A DNA stretch of 37,077 bases from Bacillota bacterium (GTDB taxonomy: Bacteria; Bacillota; Clostridia; Christensenellales; CAG-138): NCBI GenBank assembly GCA_023399275.1, contig JAEWQH010000084.1, positions 1 through 37,077 on the forward strand, read 5' to 3'. A program made the position numbers and the translations under genes. The notes under the pieces are model-generated. The model searched no databases, was not told the origin of the DNA, and saw nothing but the letters and a program-made list of their open reading frames with translations. Shown here one piece after another: positions 16,028-24,301 of the stretch (positions are counted from its first letter, which is position 1; every line of letters starts with the position of its first letter).

Positions 16028-16064
16028 AAAAGGACGGGCCGCGCAATGACGCGCCCGTCCTTTT
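16028..16064. terminator. Bidirectional terminator between the sugar importer and gyrA
   Basis: AAAAGGACGGG pairs with CCCGTCCTTTT, with an inner CGCG / CGCG extension across one bulged base. A-run and T-run flanks let it end transcripts from both sides. Confidence 0.8.
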
Positions 16065-16081
16065 GTCCGGCTTGTGTTTCG

Positions 16082-18604
16082 TTATTCCTCGGTCTTGGCT
16101 TCGGCCGGCTGCGCGTCCTGCGCCGCGGCGGACTCCTCCTCCGCCTCTTCCTCCTCGGAATGCGGAACGATCTCGACCGAGACCACGCGGGTGCCCTCGT
16201 CCACGCGCATGAGCCGCACGCCCTGCGTGTTTCTCGAGATGATGTTCACCTGATCCAGCGGCAGGCGGATGATGGTGCCGTCGTCGCGGATGAGCATGAC
16301 GTCCTGATCGTCCGCCGTCATCTTGAGGCACGCCAGATCGCCCGTCTTCTCGGTCAGCTGCATCGCCAGCACGCCTTTGCCGCCGCGGTGCTGCAGCGGA
16401 TACTGATCCTCCGGCGTGCGCTTGCCCATGCCGAGCTCGGTGACGGTCAGCACGTTTGCGCCCTGGACGGCCTTGACCATATCGACGACTTCGTCGTCCC
16501 CGGCGAGGTTGATGCTGCGCACACCCATGGCGGTTCGGCCCATGGGGCGGACGTCCTTCTCGGCAAAGCGCACGCACTTGCCCTTTTTGCTCGCGATGAT
16601 GAACTCGTCGTCGCCCATGCTGTATTCCACGGCGATGAGCGCGTCGCCTTCGCGCAGGCTCTGCACGATGAGGCCGCCCTTGCGGATATTCTGCAGCTCG
16701 CTCACCGGCGTCTTCTTGATGATGCCGTTTCGCGTGGCCATCACGAGGTAGCCTTCCGTGCCCGCGCCTTCGACGGGGAACATGGCGGTGACCTTCTCCC
16801 CCTCGCCGAGCTGCAGGAGGTTGACGATCGGCATGCCCTTAGCGTTTCTGCCCGCCTCAGGGATGGCGTAGCACTTCTTCTTGAATGCGCGGCCGAGGTT
16901 GGTAAAGAAGAGAATGTGGCTGTGTGTGCTGGTTACAAACAGCCGCTCCACGAAGTCCTCCTCATGCGTGCCCTGGCCGATGACGCCGCGTCCGCCGCGG
17001 TTTTGCGCGCGGTAGGTATCCGGCGTGAGGCGCTTGATGTAGCCGAAGTGGGTCATGGTGACCGCCATGTCCTCTTCTTGGATCACGTCGTCGAGGTCGA
17101 TGTCGTCGATCATCTGCGTGATCTCGGTACGGCGCGCGTCGTTGTGCTTATCCTTGATGGCGAGCGCTTCCTCCTTGATGATGCCGAGCAGCTTGCCCTC
17201 GTCGTCCAGAATGCTCTGCAGGTAGCTCACGCGCTCGCGCAGCTGGCGGTCCTCCTCCTGGATCTTGTCGCGCTCCAGACCGGTCAGGCGCTGCAGGCGC
17301 ATGTCGAGGATCGCCTGCGCCTGCCGCTCGGAGAGGCTGAAGCGGTCGATGAGCTTCTGCTTGGCTTCCGCAGGGCTGCCGCTCTTTTTGACGAGATCGA
17401 CGATCTCGTCGATGTTATCCAGCGCGATGATCAGGCCCTCGAGGATGTGCAGGCGCTCTTTCGCGCGGTTGAGGTCGTAGGTCGTGCGGCGGGTAACGAC
17501 GCTTTTCTGGTGCTCGAGGTAGTAGTACAGCACATCCCGCAGCGGCAGCACCTTCGGCTCGCCGTCCACGAGCATGAGCATGATCACGCCAAACGTGGTC
17601 TGCAGGTCGGTGTGCTTATACAGTTGGTTGAGGATGACGTTTGCGTTGACGTCTTTCTTCAGCTCGATGACCACGCGCATCCCCGTGCGGTCGGTCTCGT
17701 CGCGCAGGTCGGAGATGCCCTCCACGCGCTTTTCGTGCACGAGCTCGGCGATGCGCTCGACCAGCCGCGCCTTGTTGACCTGATAGGGGATCTCCGTGAT
17801 GATGATGCGGCTCTTGCCTGCGCCGTAGGCCTCGATCTCTGCGCGTGCGCGCACGACGATGCGGCCGCGGCCGGTGCGGTATGCGCTCGCGATGCCGGAA
17901 AGACCCATGATGATGCCGCCGGTGGGGAAGTCCGGTCCCGGTAGCACCTGCATGAGCGCGTCGTTGTCGATCTCGGGGTCGTCGATCAGCGCGCAGAGCG
18001 CGTCGATCGTCTCGCCTAAATTGTGCGGGGGGATGTTTGTCGCCATGCCGACGGCGATACCGCCCGATCCGTTGACGAGGATATTCGGAAAACGGCTGGG
18101 CAGCACGGTCGGCTGCATCAGCGTTTCGTCGAAGTTTGGCATGAAGTCGACGGTATCCTTCTCGATATCCGCCATCATCTCGCTGGCCATCTTGCTCATG
18201 CGCGCCTCGGTATAGCGCATGGCAGCCGCGCCGTCGCCATCCACGCTGCCGAAGTTGCCGTGGCCTTCCACGAGCATGTAGCGCGTGGAGAAGTCCTGCG
18301 CCAGGCGCACCATCGCGTCGTAGACGGAGCTGTCGCCGTGCGGGTGGTATTTACCCAGGCAGTCGCCTACGATGCGCGCGCTCTTTCGAAACGGCTTGTC
18401 GGGCTGCAAGCCCAGCTCGTCCATCGAGTAGAGGATGCGGCGGTGGACGGGCTTCAGGCCGTCCCGCACATCCGGCAGGGCGCGGTTGATGATGACCGCC
18501 ATCGCATAGGAGATGAAGCTCTTCTTCATCTCGGCTTCGAGCCTGATGGGCACGATGCGGTTTGACGTCGGGGTCGGGGTCAGCGTTGTATCTTTTTCTT
18601 CCAT
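16082..18604 (-). CDS. gyrA: DNA gyrase subunit A
   Basis: GyrA carries the breakage-reunion and DNA-wrapping activities of gyrase. At 840 aa it is full length. The catalytic tyrosine is Tyr131 in AAAMRYTEARMS. The quinolone-interaction region HPHGDSSVYDAM has Ser92 and Asp96, the drug-sensitive state at the two main resistance positions. The C-terminal beta-pinwheel has a GyrA box reading QNRGGRG (QRRGGKG in the consensus), which distinguishes it from ParC. The tail is acidic and Ala-rich, variable in the family. It lies 30 bp downstream of gyrB and is the last gene of recF-remB-gyrB-gyrA. Confidence 0.98.
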   Translation of the reverse strand: MEEKDTTLTPTPTSNRIVPIRLEAEMKKSFISYAMAVIINRALPDVRDGLKPVHRRILYSMDELGLQPDKPFRKSARIVGDCLGKYHPHGDSSVYDAMVRLAQDFSTRYMLVEGHGNFGSVDGDGAAAMRYTEARMSKMASEMMADIEKDTVDFMPNFDETLMQPTVLPSRFPNILVNGSGGIAVGMATNIPPHNLGETIDALCALIDDPEIDNDALMQVLPGPDFPTGGIIMGLSGIASAYRTGRGRIVVRARAEIEAYGAGKSRIIITEIPYQVNKARLVERIAELVHEKRVEGISDLRDETDRTGMRVVIELKKDVNANVILNQLYKHTDLQTTFGVIMLMLVDGEPKVLPLRDVLYYYLEHQKSVVTRRTTYDLNRAKERLHILEGLIIALDNIDEIVDLVKKSGSPAEAKQKLIDRFSLSERQAQAILDMRLQRLTGLERDKIQEEDRQLRERVSYLQSILDDEGKLLGIIKEEALAIKDKHNDARRTEITQMIDDIDLDDVIQEEDMAVTMTHFGYIKRLTPDTYRAQNRGGRGVIGQGTHEEDFVERLFVTSTHSHILFFTNLGRAFKKKCYAIPEAGRNAKGMPIVNLLQLGEGEKVTAMFPVEGAGTEGYLVMATRNGIIKKTPVSELQNIRKGGLIVQSLREGDALIAVEYSMGDDEFIIASKKGKCVRFAEKDVRPMGRTAMGVRSINLAGDDEVVDMVKAVQGANVLTVTELGMGKRTPEDQYPLQHRGGKGVLAMQLTEKTGDLACLKMTADDQDVMLIRDDGTIIRLPLDQVNIISRNTQGVRLMRVDEGTRVVSVEIVPHSEEEEAEEESAAAQDAQPAEAKTEE

Positions 18605-18634
18605 ATTTTTACTCTCAATTCCTCACTGCTTGCC

Positions 18635-20572
18635 TTACACGTCCAGATCGACGACGAGCTTGCTGTTTTGTTCGATGAACTCGCGGCGCGGCTCGACTTT
18701 GTCGCCCATGAGCAGGGTAAACAGCTCATCCGCCTCGATGGCGTCCTCCACCGTTACCTTGAGCATGATGCGCGTATCCGGGTCCATCGTCGTATCCCAG
18801 AGCTGCTCCGGGTTCATCTCGCCGAGGCCCTTGTAGCGCTGGATGGTCGGCTTCGGCTCGCGGCCGATCTCATTGAGCGTGGCCTCCAGCTCTTCGTCGG
18901 AGTAGACATATTTGAGGTAGCTGCCGCGCTTGATCTGATACAGCGGCGGCTGGGCGATGTAGACATAGCCGTTTTCGATCAGCGGGCGCATATGTCGGTA
19001 GAAGAAGGTCAGCATCAGGATGCGGATATGGCTTCCGTCCACGTCGGCGTCCGTCATGCAGATGATCTTGTGATAGCGCAGCTTGTTCTCGTCGAAATCC
19101 GCGTCCATGCCCGCGCCAAACGCCGTGATCATGGCCTTGATCTCCGCGTTTGCGAGGATTTTATCGAGCCGTGTTTTTTCGACGTTTAGGATCTTGCCGC
19201 GCAGCGGCAGGATGGCCTGAAATGCGCGGTTTCTGCCCATCTTGGCGCTACCGCCCGCGCTGTCTCCCTCGACGATGAAGATCTCGCACTTGCTCGCGTC
19301 CTTCTCCTGGCAGTCCGCCAGCTTGCCGGGCAGCGAGGTGGAGTCCAGCGCGCTTTTTCTGCGTGTCAGCTCGCGCGCCTTTCGCGCCGCATCGCGCGCG
19401 CGCGATGCGGTGATGCATTTTTCGATCACGAGCTTGGCGCAGGCAGGGTTCTCCTCCAGAAAGCGGGTCAGCCCGTCCGCCACGGCGCCGTCCACCAGCG
19501 GGCGGATGTCCGCGTTGCCGAGCTTGGTCTTGGTCTGGCCTTCAAACTGCGGCTCGGTGAGCTTGACGGAGACGACGGCGGTCAGCCCCTCGCGAATATC
19601 CTCGCCGGAGAGGGCCGCGTCGTTTTCTTTCAGGATCTTATACTTCTTGGCATAGTCGTTCATCACGCGGGTGAGCGCGGATTTAAACCCGACGAGGTGC
19701 GCGCCGCCCTCGATGGTATTGATGTTGTTGGCAAACGTGAAGATATTTTCGTTGTACCCGTCGTTGTACTGCATGGCGATTTCGACCGAGCCGGTCTCCG
19801 CTCCGTCCTCCATCCGCTTGGCGCAGAAGTAGATCGGGTCGGGATGCAGCACCTCTTTGTTTTTATTGAGATACTGTACAAATGAAACGATGCCCCCCTC
19901 GTAGCGGAAGGACTTGACATGTGCCGGGTTCACGCGTTCGTCGGTAACGGAGATGCGCACGCCCGCGTTGAGAAACGCCAGCTCGCGGAAACGGCTGCAC
20001 ATGGTGTCGAAGTTGAAGTTGACCTCGTCGAAGATCGTATGATCCGGCAAAAACGAGATGATGGTGCCGGTGTCGTCCGCGCTGATCTCTCGCTCGATGT
20101 GCACCTCGTTGATCGGTTCGCCGCGGATGAACTCCTGCACGTAAACATGCCCGTCGCGGCGAATCTCGGCACGGAGCGTTTCGCTCAGCGCGTTGACGCA
20201 GCTCACGCCCACGCCGTGGAGGCCGCCGGAGACCTTGTAGCCCCCGCCGCCGAACTTGCCGCCTGCGTGGAGCATCGTCAGCGCCACGGTGAGCGCGTTT
20301 TTGCCCGTCTTTTCGTGCAGGCCGACCGGAATGCCGCGCCCGTCGTCCACGACCGTTACGGAGTTATCCGGGCGGATGAAGATTTCGATGTGCGTGCAGT
20401 AGCCCGCCAGTGCCTCGTCGATGGAGTTATCAACCACTTCGGTGACGAGGTGGTGCAAGCCGCGTGTATCCGTCGAGCCGATATACATGCCCGGCCGGCG
20501 GCGAACCGCTTCCAGCCCTTCGAGCACCTGGATTTGGGACGCGTCGTAAGCTTGTTTGTTGGGTTGTTCCAT
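18635..20572 (-). CDS. gyrB: DNA gyrase subunit B
   Basis: GyrB supplies the ATPase and TOPRIM parts of gyrase. The product is 645 aa from the ATG at 20572, preceded by AGAGGA at about eight bases; an in-frame upstream extension is rejected because family homology begins at EQPNKQAYDASQIQVLEGLEA. The GHKL ATPase has the catalytic Glu45 in TEVVDNSIDEALAG, DDGRGIP (76-82) and the lid GGGGYKVSGGLHGVG (108-122). TOPRIM has EGDSAGG (435-441) and the metal-binding DADVDGS (508-514). The C-terminal KGLGEMNPEQLWDTTMDP segment is intact. It is a housekeeping gene of normal length and order next to gyrA. Confidence 0.98.
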   Translation of the reverse strand: MEQPNKQAYDASQIQVLEGLEAVRRRPGMYIGSTDTRGLHHLVTEVVDNSIDEALAGYCTHIEIFIRPDNSVTVVDDGRGIPVGLHEKTGKNALTVALTMLHAGGKFGGGGYKVSGGLHGVGVSCVNALSETLRAEIRRDGHVYVQEFIRGEPINEVHIEREISADDTGTIISFLPDHTIFDEVNFNFDTMCSRFRELAFLNAGVRISVTDERVNPAHVKSFRYEGGIVSFVQYLNKNKEVLHPDPIYFCAKRMEDGAETGSVEIAMQYNDGYNENIFTFANNINTIEGGAHLVGFKSALTRVMNDYAKKYKILKENDAALSGEDIREGLTAVVSVKLTEPQFEGQTKTKLGNADIRPLVDGAVADGLTRFLEENPACAKLVIEKCITASRARDAARKARELTRRKSALDSTSLPGKLADCQEKDASKCEIFIVEGDSAGGSAKMGRNRAFQAILPLRGKILNVEKTRLDKILANAEIKAMITAFGAGMDADFDENKLRYHKIICMTDADVDGSHIRILMLTFFYRHMRPLIENGYVYIAQPPLYQIKRGSYLKYVYSDEELEATLNEIGREPKPTIQRYKGLGEMNPEQLWDTTMDPDTRIMLKVTVEDAIEADELFTLLMGDKVEPRREFIEQNSKLVVDLDV

Positions 20573-20672
20573 GTTGTGTTTCCTCTCTGTATCGCTGTCG
20601 GCCACGCCGCGTATACGGCCGGCGTAATCTCTGGCTGGTTTTTTCGTATTGCGCGGGGACAAAGGGGCCGCG

Positions 20673-20975
20673 CTATCCTCGCTCCGCCTCGGAGACGGTC
20701 AGCACCGCGACCTCGTTGAGATACGCGCGGCTGATCTCGCTTTTCCAGCGCTTTTCCAGCGTGGCGGAGGCGATGTGGGAGGCGAAGACGCGCTCCCTGC
20801 CGCGCTCTTTGAGCACGACGTAGGACTTTACCTTGCCCGCACAGGGGGTAAACCTGCGCTCCCGCCGCGCTTTCTCCAGAAACGCTCTGGTCGGCGGCGT
20901 CAGGCCCTTTTCGTTGAGCACGAAGAGGATCTTATCCAGCGGGATGCTGACATCCGCGCCGATGTGCAGCTGCAT
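20673..20975 (-). CDS. remB: DUF370 family regulator (RemB/YaaB-like)
   Basis: A 100-aa protein of the DUF370 family, the RemB/YaaB type encoded between recF and gyrB in Bacillus. It shares the MxLHIGxDxxIPLxxI N-terminus, the KSYVVL core strand and the ASHIASATLEKR segment seen in that family. The paralogous RemA is a DNA-binding activator of matrix genes; the role of RemB is less clear. Gene order is the main support, because DUF370 sequences are short and diverged. It is longer at the C-terminus (SRAYLNEVAVLTVSEAERG) than Bacillus RemB. The gene starts 18 bp after the recF stop, so it is probably co-transcribed with recF. Confidence 0.8.
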   Translation of the reverse strand: MQLHIGADVSIPLDKILFVLNEKGLTPPTRAFLEKARRERRFTPCAGKVKSYVVLKERGRERVFASHIASATLEKRWKSEISRAYLNEVAVLTVSEAERG

Positions 20976-20993
20976 ATCGTTTGCGCCCTTTCC

Positions 20994-22091
20994 TCAAAGC
21001 TCCACCACGCGGCGGTTCGCCACCTGATAGACCTGCATCTGTTCTACGCCCGCCGCCGCGACTTCTTCGAGGTGCGTGCAGGTCAAAAATGTCTGGCAGT
21101 CCTGCGCGGCGATGAGCAGCATCTTCTGGCGGCTGCGGTCCAGTTCGGAGAATACGTCGTCCAGCAGCAGCACGGGCGAGTCGCCTTTCTCCGCGCGGAG
21201 GATCTCCAGTTGCGCGAGCTTGAGGCTCAGCACCGTCGTGCGTTGCTGCCCCTGCGAGCCGTAGACGCGCACATCCGTCCCGCCGACGCGAAGCGCCAGG
21301 TCGTCCCGATGCGGGCCGACCGAGGTGCTGCCGCGGTAGACGTCCCGCTCCGCCGTGTCTGCCAGCGCGAGGCGCAGCGTCTTGCTCAGGTCGCTCGACG
21401 CCCGGGGCGAAACGTTTGGCTCATATTCCGCCAGCAGCGTCTCCGCGCCGTCGGAGAGCGTCTCGTGCTGCTCTGCGGCGATCGCGCTCAGGCGCTCGAC
21501 GAGCTCCATGCGGTTAAGGATGATAGAGGCGCCGAGCACGGCGAGCTGTTCGTCCCAGCTCGCCAGCGCGTCGTAGTCCAGCCCCTCCGGATCCTTGAGC
21601 AACGCGTTTCGTTGCTTGAGCGCGGCGTTGTATTGCTGCAGCGTATAGTAGTAGGATGGATGCAGCTGCGAAATCGCCATATCCAGAAATCGCCTGCGCT
21701 CGCCCGGCCCGTCCTTGACGAGGGAGAGGTCCTCCGGCGCAAACATGACTACGTTGAGGCAGCCGAGCAGTTCGCCCGAGCGCGCGAGCGGCGCGCCGTC
21801 GATGGTGAGCTTCTTGCGTTCACCGGGAAAGAGCTTGCATTCGATGCGCCGCGGGCCACCGCGCGTATCCACATCCACCGCGACGCTGGCAAACAGCTCG
21901 CCCGAGCGAACCATCTCGCCGTCGCGCACGGTGCGGTGGCTTCGACCGAGCGAGCATAGAAAAAGCGACTCCAGCACGTTGGTCTTGCCCGCGGCATTTT
22001 CACCCGTCAGCACACAAAGGCCTGCGTCCGGACGCAGGGAGAGCGACGGATAGTTTCTGAAATTGACGAGCCGTAGGCCGGTGACGCGCAT
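20994..22091 (-). CDS. recF: DNA replication and repair protein RecF
   Basis: RecF is an SMC-like ATPase that acts with RecO and RecR to load RecA at gaps. The product is 365 aa from the ATG at 22091. A TTG five codons upstream is also open, but MRVTGLRLVNFRNY is where family homology begins and neither start has a good ribosome site. Walker A is GENAAGKT (30-37); the signature is in YGSQGQQRTTVLSLKLAQLE; Walker B is PVLLLDDVFSELD. The product of recR, encoded at 30963-31562, is its expected partner. It is the promoter-proximal gene of recF-remB-gyrB-gyrA; dnaA, dnaN and yaaA, which usually precede it, are absent here. Confidence 0.96.
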   Translation of the reverse strand: MRVTGLRLVNFRNYPSLSLRPDAGLCVLTGENAAGKTNVLESLFLCSLGRSHRTVRDGEMVRSGELFASVAVDVDTRGGPRRIECKLFPGERKKLTIDGAPLARSGELLGCLNVVMFAPEDLSLVKDGPGERRRFLDMAISQLHPSYYYTLQQYNAALKQRNALLKDPEGLDYDALASWDEQLAVLGASIILNRMELVERLSAIAAEQHETLSDGAETLLAEYEPNVSPRASSDLSKTLRLALADTAERDVYRGSTSVGPHRDDLALRVGGTDVRVYGSQGQQRTTVLSLKLAQLEILRAEKGDSPVLLLDDVFSELDRSRQKMLLIAAQDCQTFLTCTHLEEVAAAGVEQMQVYQVANRRVVEL

Positions 22092-22130
22092 GCAGTCGCT
22101 GCTCAAACTTCCCCAAATTAATCTAAGAGC

Positions 22131-22159
22131 ATTATAACATGTTTTATCCGGTCTGTATA
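22131..22159 (-). promoter_or_regulatory. recF promoter
   Basis: On the minus strand, TATACA and a perfect TATAAT are separated by 17 bp. The start site falls about 30 bases before the recF ATG. Confidence 0.65.
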
Positions 22160-22232
22160 TATATTATAGTAAAGAAGTGCCGGTTTGATTCTCTGCGCGC
22201 GCCGCCGCGGCCTCGCTTTTTTTGCACGAACG

Positions 22233-22241
22233 TGATATAAT
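22233..22241 (+). promoter_or_regulatory. yhbY promoter (extended -10)
   Basis: TGATATAAT is an extended -10 with a perfect TATAAT; no good -35 is visible. It is divergent from the recF promoter about 75 bp away. Confidence 0.55.
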
Positions 22242-22294
22242 CAAGCTTCAAAACAGGGATTGCCCGCGCAGGCGGGGCGGAAAGCAGGTGCGGT

Positions 22295-22567
22295 ATGACC
22301 GGAGCGCAACGCGCGGAGTTTCGCAAGATGGCGAACACGCTCAAACCGATCTTTCAGATCGGCAAAGAGGATATCGGTGAAAATCTGATCAAGAGCGTGG
22401 ACGAGGCGCTGGGCAAACGTGAGCTCATCAAGCTCGCCGTTCTGGAGACCAGCTCGCTTTCGGCAAAGGACGCGTCGGGTCGCCTCGCCGAAGCGCTGGG
22501 CGCAGAGGTCATCCAATGCATCGGCAGAAAATTTGTGCTCTATCGAAAGAAGCCGGAAGAACTGTAA
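22295..22567 (+). CDS. yhbY: YhbY family RNA-binding protein (CRM domain)
   Basis: A 90-aa single CRM-domain protein. YhbY-type proteins bind pre-50S ribosomal particles and assist assembly. The pattern is typical: an N-terminal MTGAQRAEFRKMANTLKPIF helix, the FQIGKEDI loop (GxxG-like), a central ALGKRELIKLAVLE strand-turn and the C-terminal QCIGRKFVLYRKK strand. The length equals that of the family. The ATG follows a weak GGAAAGCAGGTGCGGT ribosome site. It stands alone between recF and arcA, with a promoter before it and a terminator about 95 bp after it. Confidence 0.92.
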   Translation: MTGAQRAEFRKMANTLKPIFQIGKEDIGENLIKSVDEALGKRELIKLAVLETSSLSAKDASGRLAEALGAEVIQCIGRKFVLYRKKPEEL

Positions 22568-22660
22568 CGAACGAGTTGCGTTGTGCCGCTTACCCAGAAA
22601 GCCGTTTTTAACGGGGGAAGGGGTTCGGCGCGCAACATCCCGGCGCTTCTTTGACACGCT

Positions 22661-22689
22661 GCAGCCGCGCGCATACGCGGCTTTTTTTG
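22661..22689 (+). terminator. Rho-independent terminator after yhbY
   Basis: AGCCGCG / CGCGGCT with a 6-base loop followed by seven T. The rest of the 314-bp yhbY-arcA gap is AT-rich and holds a weak hairpin (22778-22802) and no gene; no convincing arcA promoter hexamer pair could be fixed. Confidence 0.8.
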
Positions 22690-22881
22690 CGTTCGGAGCG
22701 CGGGCGGGAAGATATATTTGCCCAAAGCCTGCAATTTGCATAAAATTCCTGATAAAATATAAATATTCGTTTCAATAGTTGAAAATCTGCGTTGTTTTCG
22801 ACAAGAAAAGAAATCAAAAACAGAATTTATACGGATTGAATGTACGCGGACCGAGCGGCTTTGGACAAAAGGAGGGAATGT

Positions 22882-24090
22882 ATGGATTCACCCATCCGGG
22901 TTGCGAGCGAGGTCGGAAGACTCAGACGCGTGCTGCTGCACCGCCCGGGGCAGGAGCTCGAAAACCTCATGCCGCAGTATCTTTCACGGCAGCTTTTCGA
23001 AGATATTCCATACCTCGAGCATGCGCGCGAGGAGCACGACCGGTTTGCCGGGACGCTGCGGGAAAGCGGCGTGGAGGTCTGTTACCTGCTCGATCTCGTG
23101 GCGGAGGCGGTGGACGAGCCAGCCGTGCGTGAACAGTTTGTTTCAGATTTCATCGCGGAGATCGGCCTTTCCGCGCGCGGGGTCGAGCGGCGCGTGCAAG
23201 ACTATCTGCTGGCGCTGCCCGTGCCGCAGATGCTCGGCGCCATGGTGCGCGGCGTGCGCAAGAGCGATCTCGGCAGGCGCGACCCCGTGCACCTCGTGGA
23301 CTACATCGACGATGCATATCCCTTCTTCGTCGACCCCATGCCAAATCTTTACTTCACGCGCGATCCGTTTTTTACGGTTGGAACCGGTGTATGCATCTCC
23401 AGTATGGCAAACGCCGTGCGCGCGCGAGAGACGCTCTTTGGGCAGTATCTCTTCACACATCACCCACTCTACCGGCGCGCGCCGGTGCTGCACAGCCGGA
23501 GCGATCCTTTTTCAATCGAGGGAGGGGATGTGCTCGTGCTCTCGCCGGAGGCCGTTGCCTTCGGCATCTCGCAGCGCACCGATCCGCACGCGGTGGAAGC
23601 GCTCGCACAGCGGATCATCGGCGAAGAGACGGGCATTTGCCGCGTGCTCGCCATAGACATCCCCAAGACGCGCGCATATATGCACCTGGATACGGTGATG
23701 ACCATGGTCGACCGGGATAAGTTCACGATTCATCCGTCGATCCTGCCGGCGGTGCGCGCCTTTACGCTCGCAAAGAGGCGCGGCGCGCTCGTCATCGAGC
23801 GCGCAAGAAAGCCGCTGGCCGAGGTGCTGGCGGACGCGCTGCAGATCGATCGGGTGACCCTGATCCCCTGCGGCGGCGCGAGCGCCATCGACGCCGCGCG
23901 GGAGCAGTGGAACGACGGGACGAATACGCTCGCCGTCGCGCCCGGCGAAGTGATTGCATCCTCGCGCAACTATGTCACCAACGGCATCCTGCGCGACCAT
24001 GGCGTCGTCGTTCACGAGATTCCCTCCGCGGAGCTTTCGCGCGGACGCGGCGGGCCGCGGTGCATGAGCATGCCGCTTCTGCGGTCGTGA
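22882..24090 (+). CDS. arcA: Arginine deiminase
   Basis: ArcA hydrolyses arginine to citrulline and ammonia. The 402-aa product has every catalytic residue of the family: Asp161 in FTRDPFF, Glu213 in IEGGD, His268 and Asp270 in MHLDTVMTM, and the nucleophile Cys394 in GGPRCMSMPL at the C-terminus. The ATG at 22882 is chosen because AAAGGAGGGAATGT precedes it; an in-frame ATG 42 bases upstream lacks a ribosome site. No arcB, arcC, arcD or argR lies nearby, although these usually accompany arcA in Firmicutes. The enzyme may therefore serve nitrogen release or acid resistance, with the rest of the pathway encoded elsewhere. Confidence 0.97.
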   Translation: MDSPIRVASEVGRLRRVLLHRPGQELENLMPQYLSRQLFEDIPYLEHAREEHDRFAGTLRESGVEVCYLLDLVAEAVDEPAVREQFVSDFIAEIGLSARGVERRVQDYLLALPVPQMLGAMVRGVRKSDLGRRDPVHLVDYIDDAYPFFVDPMPNLYFTRDPFFTVGTGVCISSMANAVRARETLFGQYLFTHHPLYRRAPVLHSRSDPFSIEGGDVLVLSPEAVAFGISQRTDPHAVEALAQRIIGEETGICRVLAIDIPKTRAYMHLDTVMTMVDRDKFTIHPSILPAVRAFTLAKRRGALVIERARKPLAEVLADALQIDRVTLIPCGGASAIDAAREQWNDGTNTLAVAPGEVIASSRNYVTNGILRDHGVVVHEIPSAELSRGRGGPRCMSMPLLRS

Positions 24091-24169
24091 GCGCGGCAGA
24101 GCATATGCCGCGGGGTATGCATGCATGCCGAATAAACTTGCAAAACGCGCTTTTTTCGCATAGATATTA

Positions 24170-24198
24170 TTGAAAGCAAAAAATAAATAAGGTATAAT
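24170..24198 (+). promoter_or_regulatory. Promoter of the DUF1015-aspartate kinase unit
   Basis: TTGAAA and a perfect TATAAT are separated by 17 bp, giving a leader of about 100 bases before the ATG at 24302. Confidence 0.7.
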
Positions 24199-24301
24199 AC
24201 CCGCAATACCGTTATACTGCGGACATATGCCGCGTACCCGGAGGAGCGACCGGCCGCGGCAGGAACCATACATCAAAACTGGGCAAAAAGGGGTGTGAAA
24301 C

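Noticed and set aside
16046..17944. 632-codon plus-strand open frame
   Set aside because: Antisense shadow of gyrA with an Ala/Arg/Asp/His-rich composition and no domain.
22741..22860. ArgR-type operator upstream of arcA
   Set aside because: AT-rich words such as ATAAATATTCG resemble half of an ARG box, but no second half at the right spacing was found.
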